Below are positions 46,381 through 54,080 of a stretch of DNA of 64,000 bases, one piece after another. Below the pieces are notes generated by a model. The model made no database searches and was not told the DNA's origin. It worked only from the letters and a program-made list of their open reading frames with translations. Position 1 is the first letter of the stretch. Every line of letters starts with the position of its first letter. A program made the translations under genes and the position numbers. This DNA comes from Pseudidiomarina woesei (lineage in GTDB: Bacteria > Pseudomonadota > Gammaproteobacteria > Enterobacterales > Alteromonadaceae). The DNA lies in NCBI RefSeq assembly GCF_001418345.1, contig NZ_LIPW01000001.1, positions 778,593 through 842,592 on the forward strand, read 5' to 3'.

Positions 46381-46647
46381 TTAGTCAGCAAACAGCGCAA
46401 TTTGTAAGCGTTTAATAAAAGAAGCCGAGCGTGGAATATTCCAAACTTTGCCCTTGCGATCGCGAAACTCCGCGTGCGTTAAAATGGGTGAGCGTCGTAA
46501 TTCATGAATAGCGCGACTTAAAGCTGCGTGATTTGACTCAGTTTTCGGCACGCCTAAATCTGAAAGCTTTTCATGGCCATTATACAAACTGATTTTACGA
46601 CCTTTTCGACGCTGTTCGCTACCTTCTTGGTGATTATCTGCACTCAT
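46381..46647 (-). CDS. small hypothetical protein
   Basis: 88 residues, basic and soluble, with a hydrophilic N-terminus (EGSEQRRKGRK). AAAGGAG is well placed before the ATG. The central AALSRAIHELRRSP looks like a helix; the C-terminus has FRDRKGKVWNIP. No family was recognised. The 162-base AT-rich region between it and the divergent metallo-hydrolase gene probably holds both promoters. Confidence 0.6.
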   Translation of the reverse strand: MSADNHQEGSEQRRKGRKISLYNGHEKLSDLGVPKTESNHAALSRAIHELRRSPILTHAEFRDRKGKVWNIPRSASFIKRLQIALFAD

Positions 46648-46809
46648 ATAAGCTCCTTTTTGTTATTTTCCATCTGTTTTGAGCAGGTGCGCATTGTAAA
46701 GACATTGTAAAGAATAATCTATAATTTGTTTTCAACATATACATGCAAAACGAATAGTCTTGTGTTAAGTTCTGATTAACTTTTGAACAAACTCGCGTAA
46801 GGCATTGAT

Positions 46810-48252
46810 ATGCAACAAAACAAGGAAGTGATTCATCACGGCGCCGGCGAAGGCGTTACCGGTTCTTGCCATGAATTTTTTATGTCACCTGAAAGGTCTG
46901 TGCTTATTGACTGCGGTATGTTTCAAGGGCCGGACGCTTTTGGTGCTGGTGGCGGGGCTGGAGCTGGAGCTGGAGCTGGTGGCGGGGCTGGGCAAGACAT
47001 CAACTTTTCATTAGACGCCGTGCAAGCCTTAGTGCTCACCCACTGCCATATTGACCACGTTGGGCGCCTACCGGCACTGCTGGCCGCCGGCTTCCGCGGC
47101 CCCATATACTGCACCCCTGGCACCGCCGCCCTGCTAGCCCTAGTGCTAGAAGACGCTATGAAAGTTGCTAACTACTCTGCCGCGTTCGCCACCACCGTTT
47201 TGAAGCGCGTACAAGCGCAACTGCACGCCACCCCCCTCGATGTTTGGGTAGAGGGGGGTGCAGACCCCGGTCCGGACCAGGGTGCGGACCCGGGTCTGCA
47301 CCCCTTTCGAATGCGGCTGCGCAACGCCGGCCACATCATGGGCTCAGCCTACGTAGAATTCGAGTCGCTGAACGAGCGCGACTCAAACGGTCGGCCGCGC
47401 CGCGTCGTGTTCTCCGGCGACCTCGGCTGCAAAGGCACACCGCTCTTGCCCGACCCAACCCCCTTGGAATACGCCGACTACTTAATACTCGAGAGCACCT
47501 ACGGCGACCGCCTGCACGAAAGCCGCGCCTCACGCCGCTTCCGCTTAAAAGCCGTCATCGAAAAAGCATTCGTTGATCGCGGCGCGGTACTTATTCCCGC
47601 TTTTAGTATTGGCCGAACGCAAGAACTGCTGTACGAAATTGAAGACCTAATTCACGAAGACCCAAAATGGCGAAAAATGACGGTGATACTCGATTCGCCG
47701 TTAGCAAGCGCTTACACCAAACAGTACCGCCGCCTAAAAGCGCTGTGGGACGAAGAAGCACGCCAGCGCCTTGCCGATGACCGCCACCCTTTGAATTTCG
47801 AACGCCTGCACGTGGTAGAAAGCCACCACGAGCACCAGCAAATCGTCGAATTATTAGAAGCACGCGGCGAACCCGCCATTGTCATCGCCGCCAGCGGCAT
47901 GTGCAGCGGCGGCCGCATTGTGAACTACCTGAAAGCATTAATCGGCGACGAACGCACCGACGTGGTGTTTGTGGGCTACCAAGCCGTCAGCACCCCCGGC
48001 CGCCAAATACAAGAATACGGCCCGCGCGGCGGCTACGTGGTGCTTGACCACCAGCGCTACCCCATTCGCGCCCAAATTCACACCCTTGGCGGCTATAGCG
48101 CCCACGCCGACCAACGCGAACTACTCGAGTTTCTACACACCACCGTAGCACCTGTTGGCAACGTGCGCCTCGTGCACGGCGAAGCTAACGCAAAAGCAGC
48201 CCTCGCCACCGCTATCCGCAACGCCAACCTTATCACCGGCACCGTCATGTAG
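46810..48252 (+). CDS. beta-CASP metallo-beta-lactamase-fold RNase-like hydrolase
   Basis: A 480-residue YSH1/CPSF73-like protein. The metal-binding motif is LTHCHIDHVGRLP, then HIMGSAYVEF, VFSGDLG and LESTYGDR. The beta-CASP part has IPAFSIGRTQELLYEIE, AASGMCSGGRI and GGYSAHADQ. In the family these enzymes cut RNA. Two in-frame insertions stand out: a Gly/Ala run (GAGGGAGAGAGAGGGAG, about 39-57) from a GGAGCT microsatellite, and GGADPGPDQGADPGLHP (about 149-166) from a family-2 palindrome, placed just before the HIMGSA strand. Other motifs look complete, so activity is probably kept. No overlapping partner gene. Confidence 0.88.
   Translation: MQQNKEVIHHGAGEGVTGSCHEFFMSPERSVLIDCGMFQGPDAFGAGGGAGAGAGAGGGAGQDINFSLDAVQALVLTHCHIDHVGRLPALLAAGFRGPIYCTPGTAALLALVLEDAMKVANYSAAFATTVLKRVQAQLHATPLDVWVEGGADPGPDQGADPGLHPFRMRLRNAGHIMGSAYVEFESLNERDSNGRPRRVVFSGDLGCKGTPLLPDPTPLEYADYLILESTYGDRLHESRASRRFRLKAVIEKAFVDRGAVLIPAFSIGRTQELLYEIEDLIHEDPKWRKMTVILDSPLASAYTKQYRRLKALWDEEARQRLADDRHPLNFERLHVVESHHEHQQIVELLEARGEPAIVIAASGMCSGGRIVNYLKALIGDERTDVVFVGYQAVSTPGRQIQEYGPRGGYVVLDHQRYPIRAQIHTLGGYSAHADQRELLEFLHTTVAPVGNVRLVHGEANAKAALATAIRNANLITGTVM
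47251..47306. repeat. family-2 palindrome inside the metallo-hydrolase gene
   Basis: GAGGGGGGTGCAGACCCCGG on the left and CCGGGTCTGCACCCCTTTC on the right, with GGTCCGGACC in the centre. Translated in frame. Confidence 0.88.
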
Positions 48253-48255
48253 CAG

Positions 48256-48313
48256 AAAGGGGTGCAGACCCGGGGCGGCCCCTGGTCCGGACCAGGGTCT
48301 GCACCCCTCTCTC
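48256..48313. repeat. family-2 palindrome after the metallo-hydrolase gene
   Basis: AAAGGGGTGCAGACCCGGGG on the left, GGTCCGGACC in the centre, GGGTCTGCACCCCTCTCTC on the right. It sits between convergent stop codons; the stop of the lipoprotein gene begins two bases beyond it. Confidence 0.88.
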
Positions 48314-48314
48314 G

Positions 48315-48926
48315 TCACCAGGTCGCGAGCGCTTGTACTAGCCCATCGCGCCAGCCAATCAAATCGGCACGAATGCGCATTAAGAATTCGGTGTTAGAAC
48401 CAACATCTTGCCACGTGGCCCCGTTCAACGACATGCAATGGTTATTGTATGCATCCGCCAAGCCCTGAAAGCGATTCTCTTCAGTGATTATTGGCTCAAC
48501 GCGCACTAATAAGCTATTCACCTCGTTAAGCGGATCTTCCAACATGCGGCGCTCGCAATTTGCAGAATCTGCGCGACGTTGCTCAGCACTAGCGCAATAA
48601 TAATTGTACTGCGAGCCCACTCTATTTAGCCATTTGACCGTATAGCCGTAATCAGTTTCAAACGACGACAAATTGGCACTTAACCAATTTTCACTTTTAG
48701 CCATCGGCCGCACCAGCTCATTATTACACCAGACAACCAACTGGTTTGTGCGCTGCTGATCGCGGTAGGATTGTACTTGCCGCATACACTGATTTTGCGC
48801 CGCCGTATTATTCGGATACGCATTCACGCAGTTCATCGAATCATTAAACGCCTCTAATTCCGCAGCCGTACAACCGACCAACAACCAAACCGCTCCAATC
48901 ACCACAACAAAACGCTTCATGAACAT
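48315..48926 (-). CDS. Cys-rich lipoprotein of unknown function
   Basis: 203 residues from MFMKRF, with GGAG eight bases upstream; a GTG three codons earlier overlaps that site. Lipobox LLVGC. The mature protein has about six more Cys (MNCVNAY, NQCMRQ, VWCNNE, YYCASAE, ANCERR, NHCMSL), probably three disulfides, and is mainly helical. No family was recognised. It is flanked on both sides by family-2 palindromes. Confidence 0.65.
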   Translation of the reverse strand: MFMKRFVVVIGAVWLLVGCTAAELEAFNDSMNCVNAYPNNTAAQNQCMRQVQSYRDQQRTNQLVVWCNNELVRPMAKSENWLSANLSSFETDYGYTVKWLNRVGSQYNYYCASAEQRRADSANCERRMLEDPLNEVNSLLVRVEPIITEENRFQGLADAYNNHCMSLNGATWQDVGSNTEFLMRIRADLIGWRDGLVQALATW

Positions 48927-48966
48927 AGCGCTCACTCCATAAAGAACTAACCACCAATAAAGGGCA

Positions 48967-49014
48967 GAGAGGGGTGCAGACCCTGGTCCAGACCAGGGTC
49001 TGCACCCCTCTCTC
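48967..49014. repeat. family-2 palindrome, near-perfect copy
   Basis: GAGAGGGGTGCAGACCCTGG paired with CCAGGGTCTGCACCCCTCTC around a GTCCAGA-like centre: a roughly 22-base-pair perfect stem. It lies between the divergent lipoprotein and ClpP-like genes. Confidence 0.92.
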
Positions 49015-49080
49015 GCGAGACTATACTACGAAGAATCTAAGTTGTACTATCCCAGTCACAACATCAAAATAAAAGCAACA

Positions 49081-50538
49081 ATGAAAAACTACATCAAGCG
49101 CCATTGGCGCGGCGAACTGTCACTCGCCAAAGCATTCTGGGTAAACGGCGCGCTACTTGGCATGGCCATGAACTTTCTGGTCGGCGTGTTCAATTACACC
49201 GGGCTTACCGACGGCATGCAGTGGCAAGTGCGCGTGGCCATGGTCATTTTGCTACCCGCCATATTAATCACCGTTGGCGTATGGCAAATTGTCGGCATTT
49301 GGCGCAGCGCCGAAAACTACACCCGCAGCAAATTCTTACCGTTTTTAGTCAAATTTATCATGGGCATGAACGCCCTCGCCCTGATCGTCACGCCATTTGC
49401 CATACTCGCGCAACTACAAATTTTGCTTAGCGGCATAATGTCGCCCACCTATCAAGTCGACGTTTCCGATGATCGCAACACACTACTTATCAACGGCGAA
49501 ATCAACTTAGGCATTTCCGACGACATTGAACAACTACTTGAACAACATCGGGGCGTCACGCGGGTACAGCTTAGCAGCATTGGCGGCGACCTCGACGAGT
49601 CGTATCGCGTGCAAGACATCATTCAACTGCATCGCCTCGACACCTACGTAGAAGATCATTGCTACTCAGCCTGTACGCTGGTGTTTATTGCTGGGCGCAA
49701 TCGCGTGATTAGCAGCGACGCCGTGCTTGGCTTTCATCAGTATGAAATGTCGCTGAAAACCCGAGAATCGGACGCCATGGCACAGCGTATGCAAAACAAA
49801 GACGCCGTTTACTTCCGCAACCGCGGCGTTACTCAAGCATTCACCAATAAAATGTTCCAAGCCGCCAACGACGATATGTGGGAGCCAACCCACGAAGAAT
49901 TGCTGCAGGCCGGCGTGGTGCACCGCATTCATAATATCGTCGAAGAAGAGTTACTGAGTTTGCCGGCGTTTCAAATCATCGCTGCGCGCAAACCAGAAGC
50001 GTTTCGCCAGTTTGTGGCAGAAATTGACGCCCTGCCACGCGATGAAGATGCGCCAGATATTGTCGCAACCATGGTGCAGAACTTCACCTTAAGCATGCGT
50101 TTAGAAGCTTTGGCGTCGGCCACCGACGAGCTGGTTCTAGAAAACATTCGCCAAGAACTGGCCATGTACAAAGCGCTCAATGCAGCTCAGCCTTTACTCT
50201 GCGTGCAAGCACTTTATCCACAGAACTATGGCTTCGTTAGCTCGAAAGAATTGGCACCATTTTTGAATCAGCAAAAAGCCAACCAACTATTGGTAGACGT
50301 TTTAGAAAGCGGCTTAGGCCAGCCGACAGCCATCATTGACTACACCCCAGCCGAGGACGACCTAGTAGAAATATTGACGATTATGGGCGAGCGCGCCGAC
50401 CCACTGCGCACCGACATTCCCGACAACACCGAAGGCTACCGCGCCCACTGCACCGCCTTGATCGAGCTTTACGAAACTGCGTTCAGCACGCTGCCGTATG
50501 ACCGCCAAGTGAATTTGGTGCGCTACCTGACCGAATAG
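49081..50538 (+). CDS. membrane-anchored ClpP/crotonase-like protein
   Basis: 485 residues from MKNYIK, since the frame upstream (from 49042) runs out of the palindrome. The N-terminus has about three membrane segments (about 20-130). Residues about 135-255 resemble the ClpP-like periplasmic family (COG3904): INGEINLG, SSIGGDLDES, then YSACTLVFIAGRN with the probable nucleophile Ser and GFHQYEM with the probable His. This is the layout of membrane-anchored serine proteases of the SppA/ClpP fold. The C-terminal 230 residues are helical with no recognised family. The ribosome site is weak (AAGCAAC). Confidence 0.7.
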   Translation: MKNYIKRHWRGELSLAKAFWVNGALLGMAMNFLVGVFNYTGLTDGMQWQVRVAMVILLPAILITVGVWQIVGIWRSAENYTRSKFLPFLVKFIMGMNALALIVTPFAILAQLQILLSGIMSPTYQVDVSDDRNTLLINGEINLGISDDIEQLLEQHRGVTRVQLSSIGGDLDESYRVQDIIQLHRLDTYVEDHCYSACTLVFIAGRNRVISSDAVLGFHQYEMSLKTRESDAMAQRMQNKDAVYFRNRGVTQAFTNKMFQAANDDMWEPTHEELLQAGVVHRIHNIVEEELLSLPAFQIIAARKPEAFRQFVAEIDALPRDEDAPDIVATMVQNFTLSMRLEALASATDELVLENIRQELAMYKALNAAQPLLCVQALYPQNYGFVSSKELAPFLNQQKANQLLVDVLESGLGQPTAIIDYTPAEDDLVEILTIMGERADPLRTDIPDNTEGYRAHCTALIELYETAFSTLPYDRQVNLVRYLTE

Positions 50539-50540
50539 CG

Positions 50541-50563
50541 CGAGAGAGGGGGCGCAGCCCCTG
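50541..50563. repeat. degenerate half of a family-2 element
   Basis: GAGAGAGGGGGCGCAGCCCCTG between the convergent stops of the ClpP-like and chaperone genes, only one arm of the palindrome. Confidence 0.55.
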
Positions 50564-50565
50564 TT

Positions 50566-51024
50566 TTACAGCGCAAAATAGTGCGGAACCGAAAATCGCG
50601 GAAGCTCGAAACGTGCAACTGTTGAATGAGCCAATTCTCGCCAATAAGGCCAAACATGATATCCAACATTCTTTCGACCAAAGGCTTCAAGAGCTTCATC
50701 ATTAAGCTCTATAGACGAGTGGTATTTTGCAACGAACTCAGCAGTAAAATTAAATAAAATTTTCGCGTCATCGTCATCCTTACCATCGCTTACCAGTAGA
50801 TATCTCAATCCACAAACATATGTAAAATGATAACCCCAAATAGGAGTGCCATTATCGGTCATTTGAACTGACCGAATGGCTTTTAACCGATGCATAATTT
50901 GGGTGTTCATGTCTTCTGACTTTATTGACTCAGGAACAATTTCATCATCTATTTTCGCATGCAATTCTGCTGTGCAAACGCTCATAATCCGTAAATTATC
51001 ACGCGCCAATTCAAAAGTAGACAT
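50566..51024 (-). CDS. SecB-like chaperone of a toxin-antitoxin-chaperone module
   Basis: 152 residues from MSTFEL, whose ATG shares a base with the antitoxin stop (TAATG). The pattern is SecB-like: beta-strands (ILFNFTAEFVAKYHS), then VGYHVWPYWRELAHSTVARF, the SecB helix after the usual F/LWPYAR-type segment, and a final LPRFSVPHY. SecB-like proteins directly after a HigBA-type pair are known as TAC chaperones, which protect an unstable antitoxin. The low similarity to housekeeping SecB and the third place in a toxin-antitoxin operon support this over general SecB. Confidence 0.8.
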   Translation of the reverse strand: MSTFELARDNLRIMSVCTAELHAKIDDEIVPESIKSEDMNTQIMHRLKAIRSVQMTDNGTPIWGYHFTYVCGLRYLLVSDGKDDDDAKILFNFTAEFVAKYHSSIELNDEALEAFGRKNVGYHVWPYWRELAHSTVARFELPRFSVPHYFAL

Positions 51025-51404
51025 TACGAAACCGCCTGCTGCCAAGAGTCTTGAAAGTCATTTTCATAAATCTTCTTGTCACCAATTTTTACGCAATTAA
51101 AATGCTTTTGCTCATTCATGTGTACCGTTTTGTAATGCCACGGTTCCCCATTTAGAGGCTCTGGCCCAACCGGTAAAACAACACGCGGCTCAATTTCTAA
51201 CGCAAAACAAAAGTCAGCCAAAGAGCCCAAAGTCATATTACGAGAGCCACTTAGCACTTGGCTAACATAGGCTCGTGACTTACCAAGTTTCCTAGCTAAA
51301 TCTGACTTCGTAATCTGCTTATCTTCCATAATAACTAGCAAATCTTCAGTTACGTTGTAAATCAGATTCTCTCGTGCAAATAGTCGCTCTTGCGCTTTAC
51401 TCAT
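51024..51404 (-). CDS. higA: HigA-like XRE antitoxin with C-terminal chaperone-addiction-like extension
   Basis: 126 residues from MSKAQE, overlapping the toxin stop by eight bases; GAGGAG lies upstream. The helix-turn-helix domain (about 28-80) has ITKSDLARKLGKSRAYVSQVLSG. It is followed by about 40 residues (EPLNGEPWHYKTVHMNEQ) that are longer than in simple HigA proteins. In TAC systems the antitoxin has a C-terminal chaperone-addiction segment with a conserved Trp region; PWHYKT fits that in position, though I cannot prove homology. It probably represses its own operon. Confidence 0.8.
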   Translation of the reverse strand: MSKAQERLFARENLIYNVTEDLLVIMEDKQITKSDLARKLGKSRAYVSQVLSGSRNMTLGSLADFCFALEIEPRVVLPVGPEPLNGEPWHYKTVHMNEQKHFNCVKIGDKKIYENDFQDSWQQAVS

Positions 51405-51819
51405 CTTCTTGATGCTCCTCAACTGCACGCCAATTTCGTGCAACAAGATCGGTGTCCTTTGGTTTCAAACGATCATAATTCTTATAAACATAGTGACTTA
51501 CGTAGTATCGGTTCTCGAAGCGCTCCGATTTCCACAAATAGGCACGCAACGGTATGCGTTTGAGCGCTTTGAAATGCTTAACCACCTGCTGTCCTGGTCG
51601 GCGTGGCAACTCGCCCTCAGTCGGGAAGTTCTCTTTCGACAGACGTTGTCCATTTGCCAGACGTTCAAATTGCCTATTTACGCCGCGTAACCAACTTTGT
51701 CTTTTGTTTTTTGGTATGCTTTCAAGCGCTTCATCCAGCGAATCTAATGCTCCTGCACAGTGAACAATTTCAAATACAGAGCCTGTTATTCGCTTTTTAA
51801 TCACCGTCTGCGATGCCAT
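51397..51819 (-). CDS. higB: HigB/RelE-like toxin
   Basis: 140 residues. The central part (QQVVKHFKALKRIPLRAYLW, then RYYVSHYVYKNYDRLKPKD) fits the small RelE/HigB-type beta-sheet with basic RNA-contact residues, and the C-terminus NWRAVEEHQE is helical. HigB toxins cut mRNA at the ribosome. First gene of a toxin-antitoxin-chaperone operon. The region upstream (51820-51990) is AT-rich and should hold the autoregulated promoter. Confidence 0.75.
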   Translation of the reverse strand: MASQTVIKKRITGSVFEIVHCAGALDSLDEALESIPKNKRQSWLRGVNRQFERLANGQRLSKENFPTEGELPRRPGQQVVKHFKALKRIPLRAYLWKSERFENRYYVSHYVYKNYDRLKPKDTDLVARNWRAVEEHQEDE

Positions 51820-51992
51820 CAGACAACACTTGTTAATATATATGTTAGCAGCATATTATCAATGCCTCCATGCGAAATTGCAATCGATATCACTCCACCT
51901 GTGGCTTAATCCTTTTACAACATGAGTTCAAAATACCAAATCGTTTCGACAAATCAATACGCTAGCTAGAGAATACGAATTCTCTTACAACC

Positions 51993-52052
51993 GAGAGAGG
52001 GGTGCAGACCCTGGTCCGGACCACGGTCTGGACCAGGGGCCGCCCCCTCCTC
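51993..52052. repeat. family-2 element at the 3' end of the galE-like remnant
   Basis: GAGAGAGGGGTGCAGACCCTGG on the left, GGGGCCGCCCCCTCCTC on the right. The next three bases (CTA) are the stop of the galE-like frame on the minus strand. Confidence 0.88.
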
Positions 52053-52519
52053 TAATGCGAGAAAGTTACCACCCAGCCAGAATCAGCCGCACAAACATCG
52101 ACAACCATCCGCTGAACCGCCGCAACCGAGCCATCAGCAGCGCCAGCACCATCGGCATCGCCAAGCGTCAACGTCAGGCGCTTCACTCCAAACTCGTCCA
52201 TCACCTGCAACAAAATTAAAGTGCCGGCCAAGTTATTCTCGTAGCGCTCCAACGGCGACAAGCCAGAACCACCAACAAACGCGCAATGCACCACGGACGT
52301 AACAGAATTCTCGCGAAACACACGCTGCAAAAACGCGCCATCGCGCACGTCGCCCTTCACGCAATCAAAGTCGCGCCCGGTAGCCGCAGCCACAGCCTGC
52401 AACGCCTTCACCGAGCCCGTGCTGAAGTTGTCGAGCACCAACACCTCGTGCCCCGCCTGCAACAGCTCCCCCACCATGCGCGCACCCGCAGTACCAGCGC
52501 CGCCTGTAACCAAAATCAT
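52052..52519 (-). pseudogene. truncated galE-like epimerase remnant
   Basis: 155 residues aligning to the N-terminal half of the full galE at 57388-58401. [50 protein letters not shown] and GVKR line up, then the frame skips to VQRMVVDVCAADSGWVV, which matches [15 protein letters not shown] of GalE. So about 40 residues with the catalytic SSSATVYG and YxxxK are missing, and the C-terminal half is absent. The NAD-binding G motif (GGAGTAGA) is altered. Probably a decaying paralog; an expressed short protein cannot be excluded. The stop TAG abuts the family-2 palindrome. Confidence 0.75.
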
Positions 52520-52548
52520 AAACTAAACATCCACTTTTGGGAGAGGGA

Positions 52549-52597
52549 CGAGAGAGGGGTGCAGACCCTGGTCCGGACCTGGGTCTGCACCCCTCTC
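52549..52597. repeat. family-2 palindrome between the galE remnant and the 452-residue gene
   Basis: GAGAGAGGGGTGCAGACCCTGG paired with GGGTCTGCACCCCTCTC. Its last bases plus the next A form the TGA stop of the minus-strand gene. Confidence 0.9.
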
Positions 52598-53954
52598 AAA
52601 CAACCGAAACCCCAAACAAATCCGCAACACGCCCCTGCAGACTAACACCTCCAGAAGCGCGTGCAGCAGCATGGTCTAGCAATTTCTGCCAACGCATGTA
52701 GTTGTCGCGGTATAGCTTCACTCGCTGTACCGCAGAGCCCGGTGACGCGGCGCGCGAACGCTCCGCCAGCAAGCCCGCGCTGGCCATACTCACAGCTGCC
52801 GCACTCTCAACCACGCTGTCTGGAATGACCATACCTAACCCCGCAGAACCAACCGAAAGCACCGCCGGCAAGCACGAACGCCCAACGCTTAGCAAAGTAT
52901 CGCGCCAACTGTCTTGCACTGTCGACAATCCAATATAGGTGTCTTCAAATAACGTCCGCTGCGTATCCAAAAACTCCTGTTCAGAAAAGTTATGAATATA
53001 CCGCTTGCGGTTTCCGGCCTCTGTAGCTTGCACACGAATAACCGACTCATCGCGCACCTTAAACACCAAATCTAATAGCTGCGACGGTTTTTTAACACGC
53101 TTATTCATCAACAACGCGTAGGCATACGGAAAACTATTCAGCGCCGCTGACTCTTGCTCACTTAGCGCGCGCAGCCTTTCAGCATGTTGTTGCTGCGCCT
53201 CGCCCTGCAACTTAGTGCCCAAATAGCGCCACAACAGCATGTTTTGTTGGGTTTTCAGCCCCTCAATAACTGGGGCGGCAACATAAGCAGCATCGTGCGA
53301 CGCAGCTAGCTCATTCACAAAATTCACCCGAAAGCGGTTAACAATACCGGCAGCAAAACAACCTGACATGGTGGCATTTTGTGCAACTTGCGTCACAGTG
53401 TGTCGCAGAGATGCGCGAGCGGCTTCATCAGGCGCGGCCAATAGCACTCCAGCAACAGATTTGGCTCCAAGAAAGTTTAAATTTTCAGCAACATCGGACG
53501 CGTATTGTCGCAACTTGCTACTCTCAATAGCTAACCCGTCTTGCAACGCTTGCACAAAATGGGCGGCATCAGCCGCTGGAATAGCGCGTTCAGATGACCA
53601 CACTTGCGGAGCAGCTAACCACTGTTCAATGAGCAACCAAGACTGTGTGGCGGCGTGCTCGCAACACGCCAAACGCTCTTCGGGCGTGGCCAACAAAGTA
53701 GGCTGCAAAAGATTATGGTACAACCGGTTATTGCGAATTAGACGCTCTTTGTCTTGCTGCTGAATTGAGCCATCAAATAACACGTGCGATGACATCGCCA
53801 GCGACTCAATAACGTTTAGCAGCTCCATAATATTATGGTGCGATAGCGTTGTTGGCTTTTGCTCGCCGGTGATCAGTTGCAGCGATAAATTTAACTGCCG
53901 CGCATTCAGCAAAGCTGCGCCGGTGTATTGTTGCAAAGTAATGGCTTGGGTCAA
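52596..53954 (-). CDS. protein of unknown function, 452 residues
   Basis: No family was recognised. It is mostly helical, Ala/Leu/Gln-rich and soluble, with one moderately hydrophobic segment near the C-terminus (about 370-400, LPAVLSVGSAGLGMVIPD) and Cys at CCEHAA and SGCFAAG. No signal peptide. The N-terminus (LQQYTGAALLNARQLN) does not look like an enzyme motif. It stands alone between a palindrome and the terminator at 53974. The TGA stop is formed by the palindrome edge. Confidence 0.65.
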   Translation of the reverse strand: MTQAITLQQYTGAALLNARQLNLSLQLITGEQKPTTLSHHNIMELLNVIESLAMSSHVLFDGSIQQQDKERLIRNNRLYHNLLQPTLLATPEERLACCEHAATQSWLLIEQWLAAPQVWSSERAIPAADAAHFVQALQDGLAIESSKLRQYASDVAENLNFLGAKSVAGVLLAAPDEAARASLRHTVTQVAQNATMSGCFAAGIVNRFRVNFVNELAASHDAAYVAAPVIEGLKTQQNMLLWRYLGTKLQGEAQQQHAERLRALSEQESAALNSFPYAYALLMNKRVKKPSQLLDLVFKVRDESVIRVQATEAGNRKRYIHNFSEQEFLDTQRTLFEDTYIGLSTVQDSWRDTLLSVGRSCLPAVLSVGSAGLGMVIPDSVVESAAAVSMASAGLLAERSRAASPGSAVQRVKLYRDNYMRWQKLLDHAAARASGGVSLQGRVADLFGVSVV

Positions 53955-53973
53955 AATTCAGCTCCAGAAACGA

Positions 53974-54006
53974 CAAAAGCGGTATCTGGTTAAGATACCG
54001 CTTTTG
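53974..54006 (-). terminator. terminator downstream of alaA
   Basis: AAAAGCGGTATCT / GATACCGCTTTT forms a 12-base-pair stem with A and T flanks. Also a possible bidirectional element beside the start of the 452-residue gene. Confidence 0.75.
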
Positions 54007-54030
54007 CTAATGAAGCGCTAGCGCTTGAGG

Positions 54031-54080
54031 GACTTGCAGACCCACCTCCGGCCGCGGCTACGTAGCTGGGGCCGCAAGTC
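54031..54080. repeat. palindrome at the 3' end of alaA (GACTTGC family)
   Basis: GACTTGCAGACCCACC at the left, GCCGCAAGTC at the right, GGCTACGTAGC in the centre. The central CTA (54058-54060) is the alaA stop. A second copy lies upstream of alaA at 55308-55358. Confidence 0.88.

Noticed and set aside
50566..51024. Housekeeping SecB
   Set aside because: It is encoded third in a toxin-antitoxin operon with a coupled start, and its sequence is far from canonical SecB.
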